Of a DNA stretch of 64,000 nucleotides, positions 56,468 to 64,000 are shown one piece after another (position 1 is the stretch's first letter; each line of letters opens with the position of its first letter). The stretch is from assembly GCF_014651615.1 (NCBI RefSeq), contig NZ_BMXF01000004.1, positions 434,001 to 498,000 of the forward strand, given 5' to 3'. The notes beneath the pieces are model-generated. The model made no database searches. It was given only the letters and a program-made list of their open reading frames with translations, and had not been told where the DNA came from. This stretch comes from Persicitalea jodogahamensis. Lineage in GTDB: Bacteria > Bacteroidota > Bacteroidia > Cytophagales > Spirosomataceae. The translations under genes were made by a program, and so were the position numbers.

Positions 56468-58933
56468 ATGGAACCCAATACACAGGAAGAGGAGCTAGCA
56501 GAAGCAGCAGTCGAGCAAGTAGGAGTGGAAGTCGATCAAGTTACGCTAGATATTGATTATCATATCATTGAACACTTTTCCAAACACTTGTACAGTTCCC
56601 CTAATAAGGCGATAGAGGAGCTAGTTATTAACGGGTATGATGCCGGTGCTGATTGGGTACGAGTATATGTGCCTGGTGCTTACACCCAAAAAATCATCGT
56701 GTGGGACGACGGAGAGTCGATGGATGTAGAGGGAATCAAAAAGCTTTGGAAACTTGCTGATAGTCCAAAAAGTGGTACATCCAGAGAGATATTAGACAAA
56801 AAAGGTGTACACCGGAAAGTTATCGGCAAATTCGGGATTGGTAAAATTGCCAGTTATACAGTTGGCGATAGTATTACACATTATTGCAAAACTACAAACG
56901 GCTATTTTTTGGTTGCGGTAGATTACAATTTACTGATGGATCAAAAAGATACGGATCAGACTAGAAAAAGCGTACCAATACAGAAGCTAAGTGAGGAAGA
57001 AGCAAAATCGTCTATTATACAGTGCTTTTCCGATCTTCCCCTAGATTTTGAAAGCTTTTTTGTTCAAGAATCATGGACATTTGCCGTGATTGACAAGATC
57101 AAGCGAGAAGACATTACTCAAGGTCGACTTCGATGGGTAATTGGTAATGCTTTACCCGTGAAACCAGATTTTAAAGTGTATGTAGACGACTTGGAAGTAG
57201 TATCGAAGTTGTTGAAAACAGGCATTAGCTTAAATTGGAATTTTGGGCAAGAAGAGATAAAACAATATCTAGATTCAGAATGGAAGGAAGGGATAAAGGA
57301 AGGAAGTGTGGATGGCTCAATTACTTACGGAACGGAATTTGGGCTTAATAAGGATAATCCGTCCGAAGCCATAGATTATGTCAGTTTTCCTGAACTAGGT
57401 AAAGTCTGGGGATATTTACGTTTATACAAGGATTCTTTATTTGGTTACAAAAAATCAGAGGAAGGGCGTAGCCACGGTTTCTTTATTTTTGTTAGGGATC
57501 GGCTTGTCAATCTCGACGATGCGCAGTTATTTTTACGTAGCGATCCCTCCTTTCTAACTTTTTATAATGCCCAGTTTATTCTTCATATAGATGGACTAGA
57601 TGAGGATTTGCTAGCTGACCGAGAGCGTATCACTGAGGGAACGCCTAAGGTCGCCGAGTTGGAAATCTTACAAAATGCTGTTTACAAAGCGATTAATAAA
57701 GCCCAACGTTCGCTGTATGATGCCAAACAACAGGAGGCCAAATTCGATTATATTTTCCCAGTGATGTCTCCTTCTTTATTCATGGAGCCCTTAGCTGCGT
57801 TGTGGGTTAAAAACGGTGCACAGGAGGAACTGGGTTTTGACTTTAAAGATCCAAAAATCAATACACAGCCTATCAGTAAATCAGAGCATGTATCGACGTT
57901 TTCTGTCTCGGATGGATTTAAAATTAACTCTTTGCATCCCTATTACCAAAAGCTTCAGCATGAATTGGGATCAGGTAAAATAAGCGCCAAAGCAATTAGG
58001 GAGTTCGAAATTATTGCCGTTTCTGAGCTTTTGTTTGAAGGCCACTTATATGATTTGGGTGTATCTGACCAGCAAGTGCGCAGGATTATGCTCTGGCGTG
58101 ATGATTTGTACAGGAAATTGTCGCAAAGAGATAAAAAAAACCCATATACTTTGACTCAAAATCTGATGGATGCTTCTTACAAATCAGGAGAACCATTCGA
58201 AACGGCACTGGTTGAAGTGCTCAAGGAGATCGGATTCAATGCGGAACGAGACGGTGCAAGTGGCAAGAAAGATGTATTTGTTAAAGCTTATTGTGGCGAC
58301 GAATCATACAAGCTTATTTTCGAAGCAAAGGCCATGACATCACTCAGTGTGACAAAAGCCTTGAAAAACGACGATGCTGAGACAGGTGGAGCCAATGCCC
58401 ACCGGACTGCTGCTGGGGCGGACCATGCAGTAATTATCTCCCGCAAATTCGCCGGATTCGAGAATAACGAAAATCCTGCTATACTGCAGGAATGTAGCAG
58501 CATGGGGAACGTATCGATCATGACTGTAGAAGCATTAAACGAACTGCTTTACGCAGTAAAGGAACATGCTTACTCGCTCGACACTATCAAACCAGTTTTT
58601 ACAGAGATTGAGACGCCAAAACGAAAGTTAGAGCGGATCGAGAATTTAAGTAAGCCCTTTGAGAAGATCGACTCGGTAACATTATTGAATCAAATATGGG
58701 AATCTCAAGGAAATGAAAACGCAGAAGGAGTAGCGATTCCCATACGTGGAGTTTGGCTTGACTACGGCTATAAAAAAATGAATATTGAATTAACAGAATT
58801 CAGGAGTGTAATAGAGGCACTTCGGACATTAGCTTATCCACTAGTTCAACTTAGCGAGGAAACCAACATTTACTTGATTCAATCTCCTGAGAATATAATT
58901 AATAAAATTAGAAAGAAATTAAACGTTGATTAA
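56468..58933 (+). CDS. GHKL (MORC/MutL-like) ATPase fused to PD-(D/E)XK nuclease
   Basis: 821 residues from ATG 56468 (a TTG 20 codons earlier overlaps the promoter). The N-terminal GHKL ATPase is complete: N-box IEELVINGYDAGA (Glu50/51, Asn55, Asp58), G1 box WDDGESMD (Asp81, Gly82) and G2 box GKFGIGKIA (120-128). The usual second-domain (S5-like) region follows to about residue 400, with FIFVRDRLVN. A helical linker leads to a nuclease domain: Glu578, Asp602 in GKKDVFV and FEAKAM (Glu619-x-Lys621), the PD-(D/E)XK core of Mrr-like restriction enzymes. Six bases before the methyltransferase gene. Expected ATP-gated DNA cleavage or clamp; proposed as the restriction part of a defence system. 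Family assignment is from motifs. Confidence 0.82.
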   Translation: MEPNTQEEELAEAAVEQVGVEVDQVTLDIDYHIIEHFSKHLYSSPNKAIEELVINGYDAGADWVRVYVPGAYTQKIIVWDDGESMDVEGIKKLWKLADSPKSGTSREILDKKGVHRKVIGKFGIGKIASYTVGDSITHYCKTTNGYFLVAVDYNLLMDQKDTDQTRKSVPIQKLSEEEAKSSIIQCFSDLPLDFESFFVQESWTFAVIDKIKREDITQGRLRWVIGNALPVKPDFKVYVDDLEVVSKLLKTGISLNWNFGQEEIKQYLDSEWKEGIKEGSVDGSITYGTEFGLNKDNPSEAIDYVSFPELGKVWGYLRLYKDSLFGYKKSEEGRSHGFFIFVRDRLVNLDDAQLFLRSDPSFLTFYNAQFILHIDGLDEDLLADRERITEGTPKVAELEILQNAVYKAINKAQRSLYDAKQQEAKFDYIFPVMSPSLFMEPLAALWVKNGAQEELGFDFKDPKINTQPISKSEHVSTFSVSDGFKINSLHPYYQKLQHELGSGKISAKAIREFEIIAVSELLFEGHLYDLGVSDQQVRRIMLWRDDLYRKLSQRDKKNPYTLTQNLMDASYKSGEPFETALVEVLKEIGFNAERDGASGKKDVFVKAYCGDESYKLIFEAKAMTSLSVTKALKNDDAETGGANAHRTAAGADHAVIISRKFAGFENNENPAILQECSSMGNVSIMTVEALNELLYAVKEHAYSLDTIKPVFTEIETPKRKLERIENLSKPFEKIDSVTLLNQIWESQGNENAEGVAIPIRGVWLDYGYKKMNIELTEFRSVIEALRTLAYPLVQLSEETNIYLIQSPENIINKIRKKLNVD

Positions 58934-58939
58934 AGCATT

Positions 58940-60298
58940 ATGAAACATGGAAAGGACGGTGAAGATCCATTATACGCAGTTAGCCTATTTTCAAACTGTG
59001 GAGCAGGAGATTTTGGATACCGTCGAGCTGGCTTTCGTTTTGAGGTTATGGCAGAACTTCAAGAGAAACGCTTGGAAGTGTGTCTTTTAAACCACCCAAA
59101 AGCAAAAGGTATAAAAGGAGATCTGAGGGAAACGTGGCCTCAAGTAGTAGAAGAGTACAAAAAAAGATCTCATAGTTTCCCGCTTTCTCTGCTTGCAGCC
59201 TGTCCTCCTTGCCAAGGAATGAGTAGTGCACGTGGTCAACGCGGTTTTCACGATGATGCTGATGCAGGTTCAAAGGATAAACGAAATCTTTTAGCCGTCG
59301 TGATCGCAGAAGTTGCCATGGCCTTAGAGCCTAAATTGATCGTGGTTGAAAATGTGACAGAGTTTTTAACTAAGAAAGTTCGTCATCCTGATACCAATGA
59401 GCCTGTAACCGCTTCCTTATTGCTCATCGAAAAGTTAAAGGAAACCTATGAGGTATTTCCAATTGTTCTTGATATGTGCGAATTTGGTATACCCCAAACT
59501 CGCAAACGATGTTTTCTGACATTTGTTAGAAAGGATCAGCCCGCTTTGAAATTATTGCAGAAGATTGGGTTGGCCCCCTATCCTAAGCCTTGGGAGAGCC
59601 CTCCGACGACCATTGTAGAGGCATTGACATCATTTGGTTTAAAAAGTCTGGATGCTTCGAATGCTGAGCTGGCTGGAAAAGGTTTGCACAGTGTGCCAAT
59701 TTGGAATACAGAACGCTATAAAATGGTAGCAGCTATTCCGCCTTATAGCGGTAAAAGTGCTTGGCAAAACAATACATGTCCGAATTGTCAACATGAAGAG
59801 CTTGACACAGTAGCAGTAACTTGCTCGATGTGTAAATCATTGCTTCCAAAACCTATTGTTTTTGAGAAAAATGGTACTCCACGATTAATAAAAGGGTTTC
59901 GTACCAGTTACAAACGAATAGATGCAAATAAGCCCTCATCCACAATTTTAACAGCTTCAAGCCATACTGGTAGCCACAATACAATTCACCCATATGAAAA
60001 CCGATTATTGAGCACATTGGAATGCGCTTATTTGCAAACAATGGATGATGAATTTCAATGGGGAGATGCACCCAAAAAATACGGACATTCAAATATCAGA
60101 GAAATGATTGGTGAGGCTGTTCCTCCATTGTTTACTGAACAACATGGCAAGGTGCTAAAGGATATCTTGAGAATAAACTTGCCGATAACGGCAATTGATA
60201 ACAAAGATCAACGATGTAAATTAGCATTAACAAAACTTAGCAAAGCAGCAAAACTAGTACATACGGGAGTTGAAAATCAATTGAACATGGCTATATAG
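58940..60298 (+). CDS. Cytosine-5 DNA methyltransferase with zinc-ribbon insert
   Basis: 452 residues, C5 methyltransferase motifs in order: I FSNCGAGDFGYRRAGF (residue 17 on), IV PPCQGMSSARG with catalytic Cys91, VI ENV (137-139), VIII GIPQTRKRCFL, IX-like RLLSTLECAYLQTMDDEF (355-372) and X-type GEAVPP (391-396). The target-recognition region carries Cys280, Cys283, Cys295 and Cys298 in a CPNC/CSMC zinc ribbon. Follows the ATPase-nuclease gene by six bases; its methylation presumably protects host DNA. Target sequence unknown. Confidence 0.9.
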   Translation: MKHGKDGEDPLYAVSLFSNCGAGDFGYRRAGFRFEVMAELQEKRLEVCLLNHPKAKGIKGDLRETWPQVVEEYKKRSHSFPLSLLAACPPCQGMSSARGQRGFHDDADAGSKDKRNLLAVVIAEVAMALEPKLIVVENVTEFLTKKVRHPDTNEPVTASLLLIEKLKETYEVFPIVLDMCEFGIPQTRKRCFLTFVRKDQPALKLLQKIGLAPYPKPWESPPTTIVEALTSFGLKSLDASNAELAGKGLHSVPIWNTERYKMVAAIPPYSGKSAWQNNTCPNCQHEELDTVAVTCSMCKSLLPKPIVFEKNGTPRLIKGFRTSYKRIDANKPSSTILTASSHTGSHNTIHPYENRLLSTLECAYLQTMDDEFQWGDAPKKYGHSNIREMIGEAVPPLFTEQHGKVLKDILRINLPITAIDNKDQRCKLALTKLSKAAKLVHTGVENQLNMAI

Positions 60299-60311
60299 AA
60301 TCTTGGTCGAT

Positions 60312-60333
60312 TTTGTTCCTGATTTGTTCCTGA
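60312..60333. repeat. Perfect 11-bp tandem repeat after the methyltransferase gene
   Basis: TTTGTTCCTGA occurs twice back to back, 13 bases after the stop and about 65 bases before the duplicated tRNA 3' end. One helical turn apart, as arm-type recombinase or regulator sites often are; no proof of function. Confidence 0.6.
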
Positions 60334-60339
60334 GAGTAT

Positions 60340-60359
60340 ATTTTAATAAACATTAAAAT
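60340..60359. terminator. AT-only hairpin after the methyltransferase gene
   Basis: ATTTTAAT and ATTAAAAT around an AAAC loop. Weak by composition; could be a poor terminator or a structure near the attachment site. Confidence 0.3.
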
Positions 60360-60434
60360 TCCTGATTTACAGAATAATAGATGATTAATTAAGGAATACC
60401 CTATGGGTCACGCAAGTGGCTTATTGCCGACACA

Positions 60435-60469
60435 AAAGGCCCACTAGAAATAGTGGGCCTTTCTGTTTT
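60435..60469 (+). terminator. Orphan copy of the tRNA-Glu terminator
   Basis: Perfect 12-bp stem (60435-60446 with 60451-60462), GAAA loop and T-rich tail. With no tRNA before it, it now probably ends the methyltransferase transcript. Confidence 0.85.
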
Positions 60470-60708
60470 TCAGGCCAAGTACTCGATTCGTTTCCGGAAG
60501 TAGATTGGACCAATTATCGCGGAACTAAACTACCTCAGTTTCCGCTCAGGAATGAGGGCTTGCACCAACCCATTCATTTTCTCAAAAATTGTCTTCGAGG
60601 GCATTAGGGTATCCTATATTTCACGAGATCTGGTTTTCCTGCAGCAGGAATGCAGCCAACGTTTTCCAGCTAGAAAATCAACGAGAGAATAAATACCTGT
60701 TTGGCAGT

Positions 60709-60747
60709 AAAACCAAGTAGAAATTTCAGAATTTCACTTTGGTTTTT
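60709..60747 (+). promoter_or_regulatory. Leader hairpin before the second small secreted-protein gene
   Basis: Same sequence and position as 55656-55694. Confidence 0.45.
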
Positions 60748-60768
60748 ATTCATTTTAAATAACTTTTT

Positions 60769-61134
60769 ATGAGATCAGTTTTTCTTATTCTTGCTGTTTT
60801 CATGTCCTCCTACGCAAGTGCCCAGGTAATTATGGGCGATGTGAACATCAACGACATGCCGGAGGTGAAGATCTGCCGACTAGTGGCGACCGTAAAGTTG
60901 TTCTCCTCTGAGGTGACGGCCATCATCGACTACGGCCAGGAGATTAAACAGGGCGGGAAGAGCGCGTTGTTGCTCGATGCAGCCACTGGCAAGAGAAGGG
61001 AGTTCAAAAGCCTAGTGGACGCTATCAACTACATGGAAGCCAATGGCTGGGAATTCATAGACTCGTTTGCAACCACGGTGAGTAATCAGAACCTGTACCA
61101 CTATCATTTCAGGCGGAAGGAGGGGGGCAAATAA
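60769..61134 (+). CDS. Small secreted protein, copy 2 (hypothetical)
   Basis: 121 residues, signal peptide ending YASAQ. N-terminus as in copy 1 (VIMGDVNINDMPEVK), then a different middle (ICRLVATVKLFSSEVTAIIDYGQE), then the shared MEANGWE and YHFRRKEGGK end. The pattern suggests duplication followed by fast change or recombination in the middle. Role unknown. Confidence 0.7.
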   Translation: MRSVFLILAVFMSSYASAQVIMGDVNINDMPEVKICRLVATVKLFSSEVTAIIDYGQEIKQGGKSALLLDAATGKRREFKSLVDAINYMEANGWEFIDSFATTVSNQNLYHYHFRRKEGGK

Positions 61135-61245
61135 CAACGCCAGGTTTACGGCTCTCTATACTAACTCCCGATGACCGAGCAGAATCGAACCGTAGATATC
61201 CTGTAAAGGAGATCGATTAAATATAAAATCGTTCTTGAAAAGCTT

Positions 61246-63420
61246 TCACAAAGTACCCCGGTACAGCCCGGGCCAATTGCCATAGAGTTGTATGCGCTCG
61301 GTTTTTCCATTGGGCAGTCGAATCGTTACTTCTCGTGACTCATTGGGTTTCTGAAAAGAGTCGATTCCCAGAACCGCGATCTTGCCTTGATTGACTACGG
61401 CCATCACAAAAGGCTCCCGGCGAGCAGCAGATTGCACGGCCTGGTCCACGGATGCTTTCCGCCATTGGCCATCCAGCTGGTAGTCCAGATCTACTTTTTT
61501 GCCACCAACCAGAATATCCTCTACCTGCTTGGCCATCCAGTTGCCGAGCACATAGAACTCCGTGGGGTAGTCCCAGTAGCGTGGCGATTGCGGTCGGTCG
61601 CGGCGTCCTTGCAGCCGGGCATGATCGGTTCGGCCATCCGCTGCAAACCATTCAAAGCCATACCAGTCATCTTTGCTCAGTAAGTAGTTGTTGGCGCCCC
61701 GTCCAAGCGGCTGGTTGTCGTGCCACAGGTAATAGCCCTCGGCCTCCACAAAAGAAAATAATGAAAGCCCGAGCGCCTGACTGGCTGGCATCATAGCCAA
61801 TTGATTGAAAATAATCTCTCCCCGGGGCGCGGTGGTATGAACCACCCAGGGTACCGCCGGGTCGTCGTAACGGGCCATATCGCGGTTCCAGCCAAACCAG
61901 ATCGTTTTGTTGTTTTTCTGATACGGAAAGAGTCGGTTGATCCGCGAACTATGAATGGCGGAAAGAATCAGGTAGTTGCTGGGCGTGATACCATCAGCGT
62001 CGTTGGAAAAAAATGAAACCGGATAAACATCCACCATATTGATGGAAAAGTAGTTTGCCATGCTTTCTCCCTGCGCATCGGGTGTAAGATTGTTGTGGGA
62101 AGGGGAGGGGTTGGAATAGTCCCGGCTAAAAAAGGAAGGATCAATCTTATCGCTTTGGTCGCTCCAGAAATTTCGGTTGCGGTAAGCAGGGCCGCCCCAG
62201 TAATCGAATATAGCCATGTCAGGCTGCTTCTTTTTAAGGCGTTTGGTAAACCACAGCAACCGTTTCTTTATTTCGGGTGTATAGTTGCGGTTCCAGAATT
62301 CGAAGTCATAGGCGTATACTCCGGTGGGGTACACCTGGTCGGCAAATGCTTCCACCTCTTTTTGGGAGAGCGAGGAAAACCAGGCCTCATCCCGATCCTT
62401 GAAAAAGCCGGGCGGCTCAGTCCAGTGAAGTTTCTGGTTAGGTACCTTCTGTTCATGTTCCCATTTGGGCAAATGCGTGACGCCTCGTTTGAAATAATTG
62501 CCGGGGGGTACTTCGGCATTAAGCCGATATTGCAGGGCGTACTTCCCTTTAATGGGTTCGAACTCAGGAAATTTCGTATCAAACTGAACATTCATTTCCC
62601 GGGATAATCCAAACCACCCCGGGATAGGGATGGGAGTTAACCCAGTGGCGTTGCTGGCAGGGGCTTCGGAATTTTGCGCGATCCAGATATTCTGCTGCCG
62701 CATGGTACGGTTTCGCAGCTTGTTCCACCACTCGCCGTAAGGAGCATCGATCCAGCAGGCAGTTACGGAATACAGATAGCCCGGCTTAATCTCAATGCCA
62801 TTTTCGAGACCATCCACTACGATGTTATCAATCAGGTAGTAGCGATTCCGGCCATCTTTGTAGTTGGCAAAATCCTTAAGATAGAGTTTGCCATTGGCTT
62901 GTAGGGGCCGCACGTCCAGCATAATATCCTCGCTCCCGTGCCGGACCCAGGAGTTGGCACTCAGGGCTGCGTTAGCTTTCCTAATATCGAATTCAAATTC
63001 AGCCACGGTACTGCAGCCAGGCTGTGCCAGGCTTTCGATTCGAATCGTAGCCGGGCCGTTCGAAAGGGCGAGGTCAGCCATTGAAAACCAGGTACCCGGA
63101 CGATGGGGTGCACTTGGAAAATTATACTTACGATTTTTCTGCGCGATTTCGACTTTGTAAGGAGCTAGCCCACCCACCGAGGCATAAAGTTCGAACTGCA
63201 ACTCACGCCCTATCTGCTTGTAATGGCGCACCGAGAGGTCGCAGGCGGCATCTCCGGTAACAATCGTTTTTGCAAGCGGAAAATCTTCCGCTTGCATAGT
63301 GTAAGCCACCGTGTCGGTGGGCCCAAATCTTTTCCATGCCCAGGTGACCGATCCGGCCACGAGCGTGATCACCAGGGCAAGGAGGATAATGGTGTTTTTA
63401 GACAAGGCGCGGCCAGACAT
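61246..63420 (-). CDS. Membrane-anchored hypothetical protein, possible glycoside hydrolase-like barrel
   Basis: 724 residues with one N-terminal helix (about residues 9-28), then beta-sandwich-like domains to residue 350 and a region with acid/aromatic motifs (VYAYDFEFWNRNY, FDYWGGPAYRNRNF, VDVYPVSFFSNDADG, IWFGWNRDMARYDD) like a TIM barrel, closing with a beta domain (FVMAVVNQGKIAVLGIDS). The order of parts loosely follows the T9SS protein at 23.1 kb. Family not recognised. The gene begins 24 bases after the beta-barrel gene. Confidence 0.6.
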   Translation of the reverse strand: MSGRALSKNTIILLALVITLVAGSVTWAWKRFGPTDTVAYTMQAEDFPLAKTIVTGDAACDLSVRHYKQIGRELQFELYASVGGLAPYKVEIAQKNRKYNFPSAPHRPGTWFSMADLALSNGPATIRIESLAQPGCSTVAEFEFDIRKANAALSANSWVRHGSEDIMLDVRPLQANGKLYLKDFANYKDGRNRYYLIDNIVVDGLENGIEIKPGYLYSVTACWIDAPYGEWWNKLRNRTMRQQNIWIAQNSEAPASNATGLTPIPIPGWFGLSREMNVQFDTKFPEFEPIKGKYALQYRLNAEVPPGNYFKRGVTHLPKWEHEQKVPNQKLHWTEPPGFFKDRDEAWFSSLSQKEVEAFADQVYPTGVYAYDFEFWNRNYTPEIKKRLLWFTKRLKKKQPDMAIFDYWGGPAYRNRNFWSDQSDKIDPSFFSRDYSNPSPSHNNLTPDAQGESMANYFSINMVDVYPVSFFSNDADGITPSNYLILSAIHSSRINRLFPYQKNNKTIWFGWNRDMARYDDPAVPWVVHTTAPRGEIIFNQLAMMPASQALGLSLFSFVEAEGYYLWHDNQPLGRGANNYLLSKDDWYGFEWFAADGRTDHARLQGRRDRPQSPRYWDYPTEFYVLGNWMAKQVEDILVGGKKVDLDYQLDGQWRKASVDQAVQSAARREPFVMAVVNQGKIAVLGIDSFQKPNESREVTIRLPNGKTERIQLYGNWPGLYRGTL

Positions 63421-63444
63421 TCGGATTTGAGAAAAGGACTGTTA

Positions 63445-64000
63445 CTACCACCAGCGGTAAAACAGTCCCACTGTTGCGTTGATTTGACCCACACCCTTAT
63501 CGATGTAGTCGTAGTTAAGAGAAGTCTGATTGTACTTTACCCGGATGTCGGCCCCAACGGACCCATCCTTTTTGAACAGAAATTTGGCACCCGCAGCACC
63601 CCCGTAAGTTAATTTGACGGATTGCTGCTGATTGGCTAAACTACCATAATAAAGGCTGTAAGTTAACAGATCGGCTCCGACCGCAGCTTGCACGTAAGGA
63701 CGAATCATGGCATTTGGCTTGGCAAAGTAGTAGCTCACTACGCCCTGAATCGGCATCAAATCAATGGTTCGGGTTTGTACGGCCGAAATTTCACCTTCCT
63801 CCGACTGATAAATGGCGCGGGGAAGCCGTTGAGAGTAGAATGTTTTCCCGACCTCAACCCCAATGGAGATGGGCTTTTGAAGTACCCAGTCAACCGAGAA
63901 TGAATAGTTCCTAAGCGTAGGCTTGTCGACATACCCACTCGCAAACGGACCAATGGGAATTCCGGCACCACCGCGGACCGTGGCCACGTAGTGTGAGTAG
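63445..64000 (-). CDS. Outer-membrane beta-barrel-like protein (5' end cut by window)
   Basis: The frame is open to the right edge, so the true start lies outside. At least 185 residues with alternating hydrophobic strands (YSFSVDWVLQKPISIGVEVGK, PYVQAAVGADLLTY) and a terminal aromatic pair, FYRWW, typical of small outer-membrane barrels (OmpW/OMP_b-brl-like). Probably co-transcribed with the 724-residue gene. Confidence 0.65.
   Translation of the reverse strand, partial: YSHYVATVRGGAGIPIGPFASGYVDKPTLRNYSFSVDWVLQKPISIGVEVGKTFYSQRLPRAIYQSEEGEISAVQTRTIDLMPIQGVVSYYFAKPNAMIRPYVQAAVGADLLTYSLYYGSLANQQQSVKLTYGGAAGAKFLFKKDGSVGADIRVKYNQTSLNYDYIDKGVGQINATVGLFYRWW

Larger units (their letters stand above)
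55332..60410. mobile_element. Putative tRNA-Glu-associated defence island bracketed by direct repeats
   Basis: The 3' 12 bases of tRNA-Glu (55332-55343) recur exactly at 60399-60410. Between these lie a small secreted-protein gene, a GHKL ATPase-nuclease gene and a cytosine methyltransferase gene. Repeated tRNA 3' ends usually mark integration by a tyrosine recombinase, but no integrase gene is present, and homology between the two flanks continues for hundreds of bases, so homologous exchange or tandem duplication followed by insertion are alternatives. The module is AT-rich compared with its surroundings. Confidence 0.5.
60399..60870 (+). repeat. Direct repeat, right copy
   Basis: Counterpart of 55332-55817, beginning with the last 12 bases of tRNA-Glu but without the rest of the tRNA. 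Contains the tRNA terminator, the leader, the hairpin and the first 34 codons of the second small gene. With the DNA before it, this region fills the 470-base gap between the methyltransferase and the next gene. Confidence 0.92.

Noticed and set aside
55344-60398. Integrase or transposase gene in the tRNA-linked island
   Set aside because: All long frames in the interval are accounted for by the small gene, the ATPase-nuclease and the methyltransferase; no tyrosine or serine recombinase motifs are seen.

Overview
The window looks like chromosome from a Bacteroidota member, most likely order Cytophagales (a Spirosoma/Dyadobacter-type relative; inference, no 16S rRNA is present). The signs are promoter -7 elements close to TAnnTTTG, almost no Shine-Dalgarno sequences, a type IX secretion C-terminal sorting domain, many lipobox lipoproteins, a Bacteroidota-type ParC, UMF1/Atg22-like MFS, DUF4870 and M14 peptidase families. 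The heptamer AAGTACC/GGTACTT is strikingly common throughout.

Layout. 1-15.6 kb is housekeeping: partial DUF4870 protein, NupC-type nucleoside transporter, SppA, an orphan ABC ATPase, a SanA-like protein, ParC, a Nudix CoA pyrophosphatase with an FAD dehydrogenase, DoxX, glutaryl-CoA dehydrogenase, a large XRE regulator, a collagen-like lipoprotein, tRNA-Ser and asparaginase. 15.6-20.3 kb holds TatD and a surface-glycan group (two GT2 enzymes, a NodB deacetylase, a flippase-like membrane protein), divergent from ruvC. 20.9-27.6 kb holds a YyaL-type thioredoxin-domain protein, a T9SS-exported protein, a lipoprotein, a DUF1080 protein and an MFS transporter, then tRNA-Val. 27.7-32.8 kb is an unrecognised envelope operon (GT2, 888-aa membrane-anchored protein, SGNH lipoprotein, small secreted protein). 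32.9-39.5 kb is a tightly overlapping glycan operon in which the two halves of a split transketolase flank an epimerase-glycosyltransferase fusion, followed by a membrane protein and an acyltransferase. 39.7-43.7 kb encodes a PaoABC-type molybdenum hydroxylase. 43.7-55.0 kb has an OmpA/PD40 protein, two paralogous M14 peptidases, rpe, ligA and dapA.

The accessory part is 55.3-61.2 kb. A tRNA-Glu(TTC) gene is followed by a roughly 480-bp segment (tRNA 3' end, terminator, leader hairpin, start of a small secreted-protein gene) that is repeated about 5 kb further on. Between the copies lies an AT-rich two-gene module: an 821-aa protein with a GHKL (MORC/MutL/Hsp90-type) ATPase domain and a C-terminal PD-(D/E)XK nuclease domain, and a cytosine-5 DNA methyltransferase with a zinc-ribbon insert. 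This reads as a restriction-modification or anti-phage system driven by a GHKL ATPase, dropped into a tRNA-linked hotspot. A family of this kind was, to my memory, predicted computationally by Iyer, Abhiman and Aravind (2008), so the architecture is not wholly new, but the mechanism and this genomic setting deserve attention. The module lacks the genome's AAGTACC heptamer, which supports recent acquisition.

The right edge holds an unrecognised 724-aa membrane-anchored protein and the 3' part of an outer-membrane beta-barrel-like gene that runs off the window. No rRNA, CRISPR array, transposase or integrase gene was seen.
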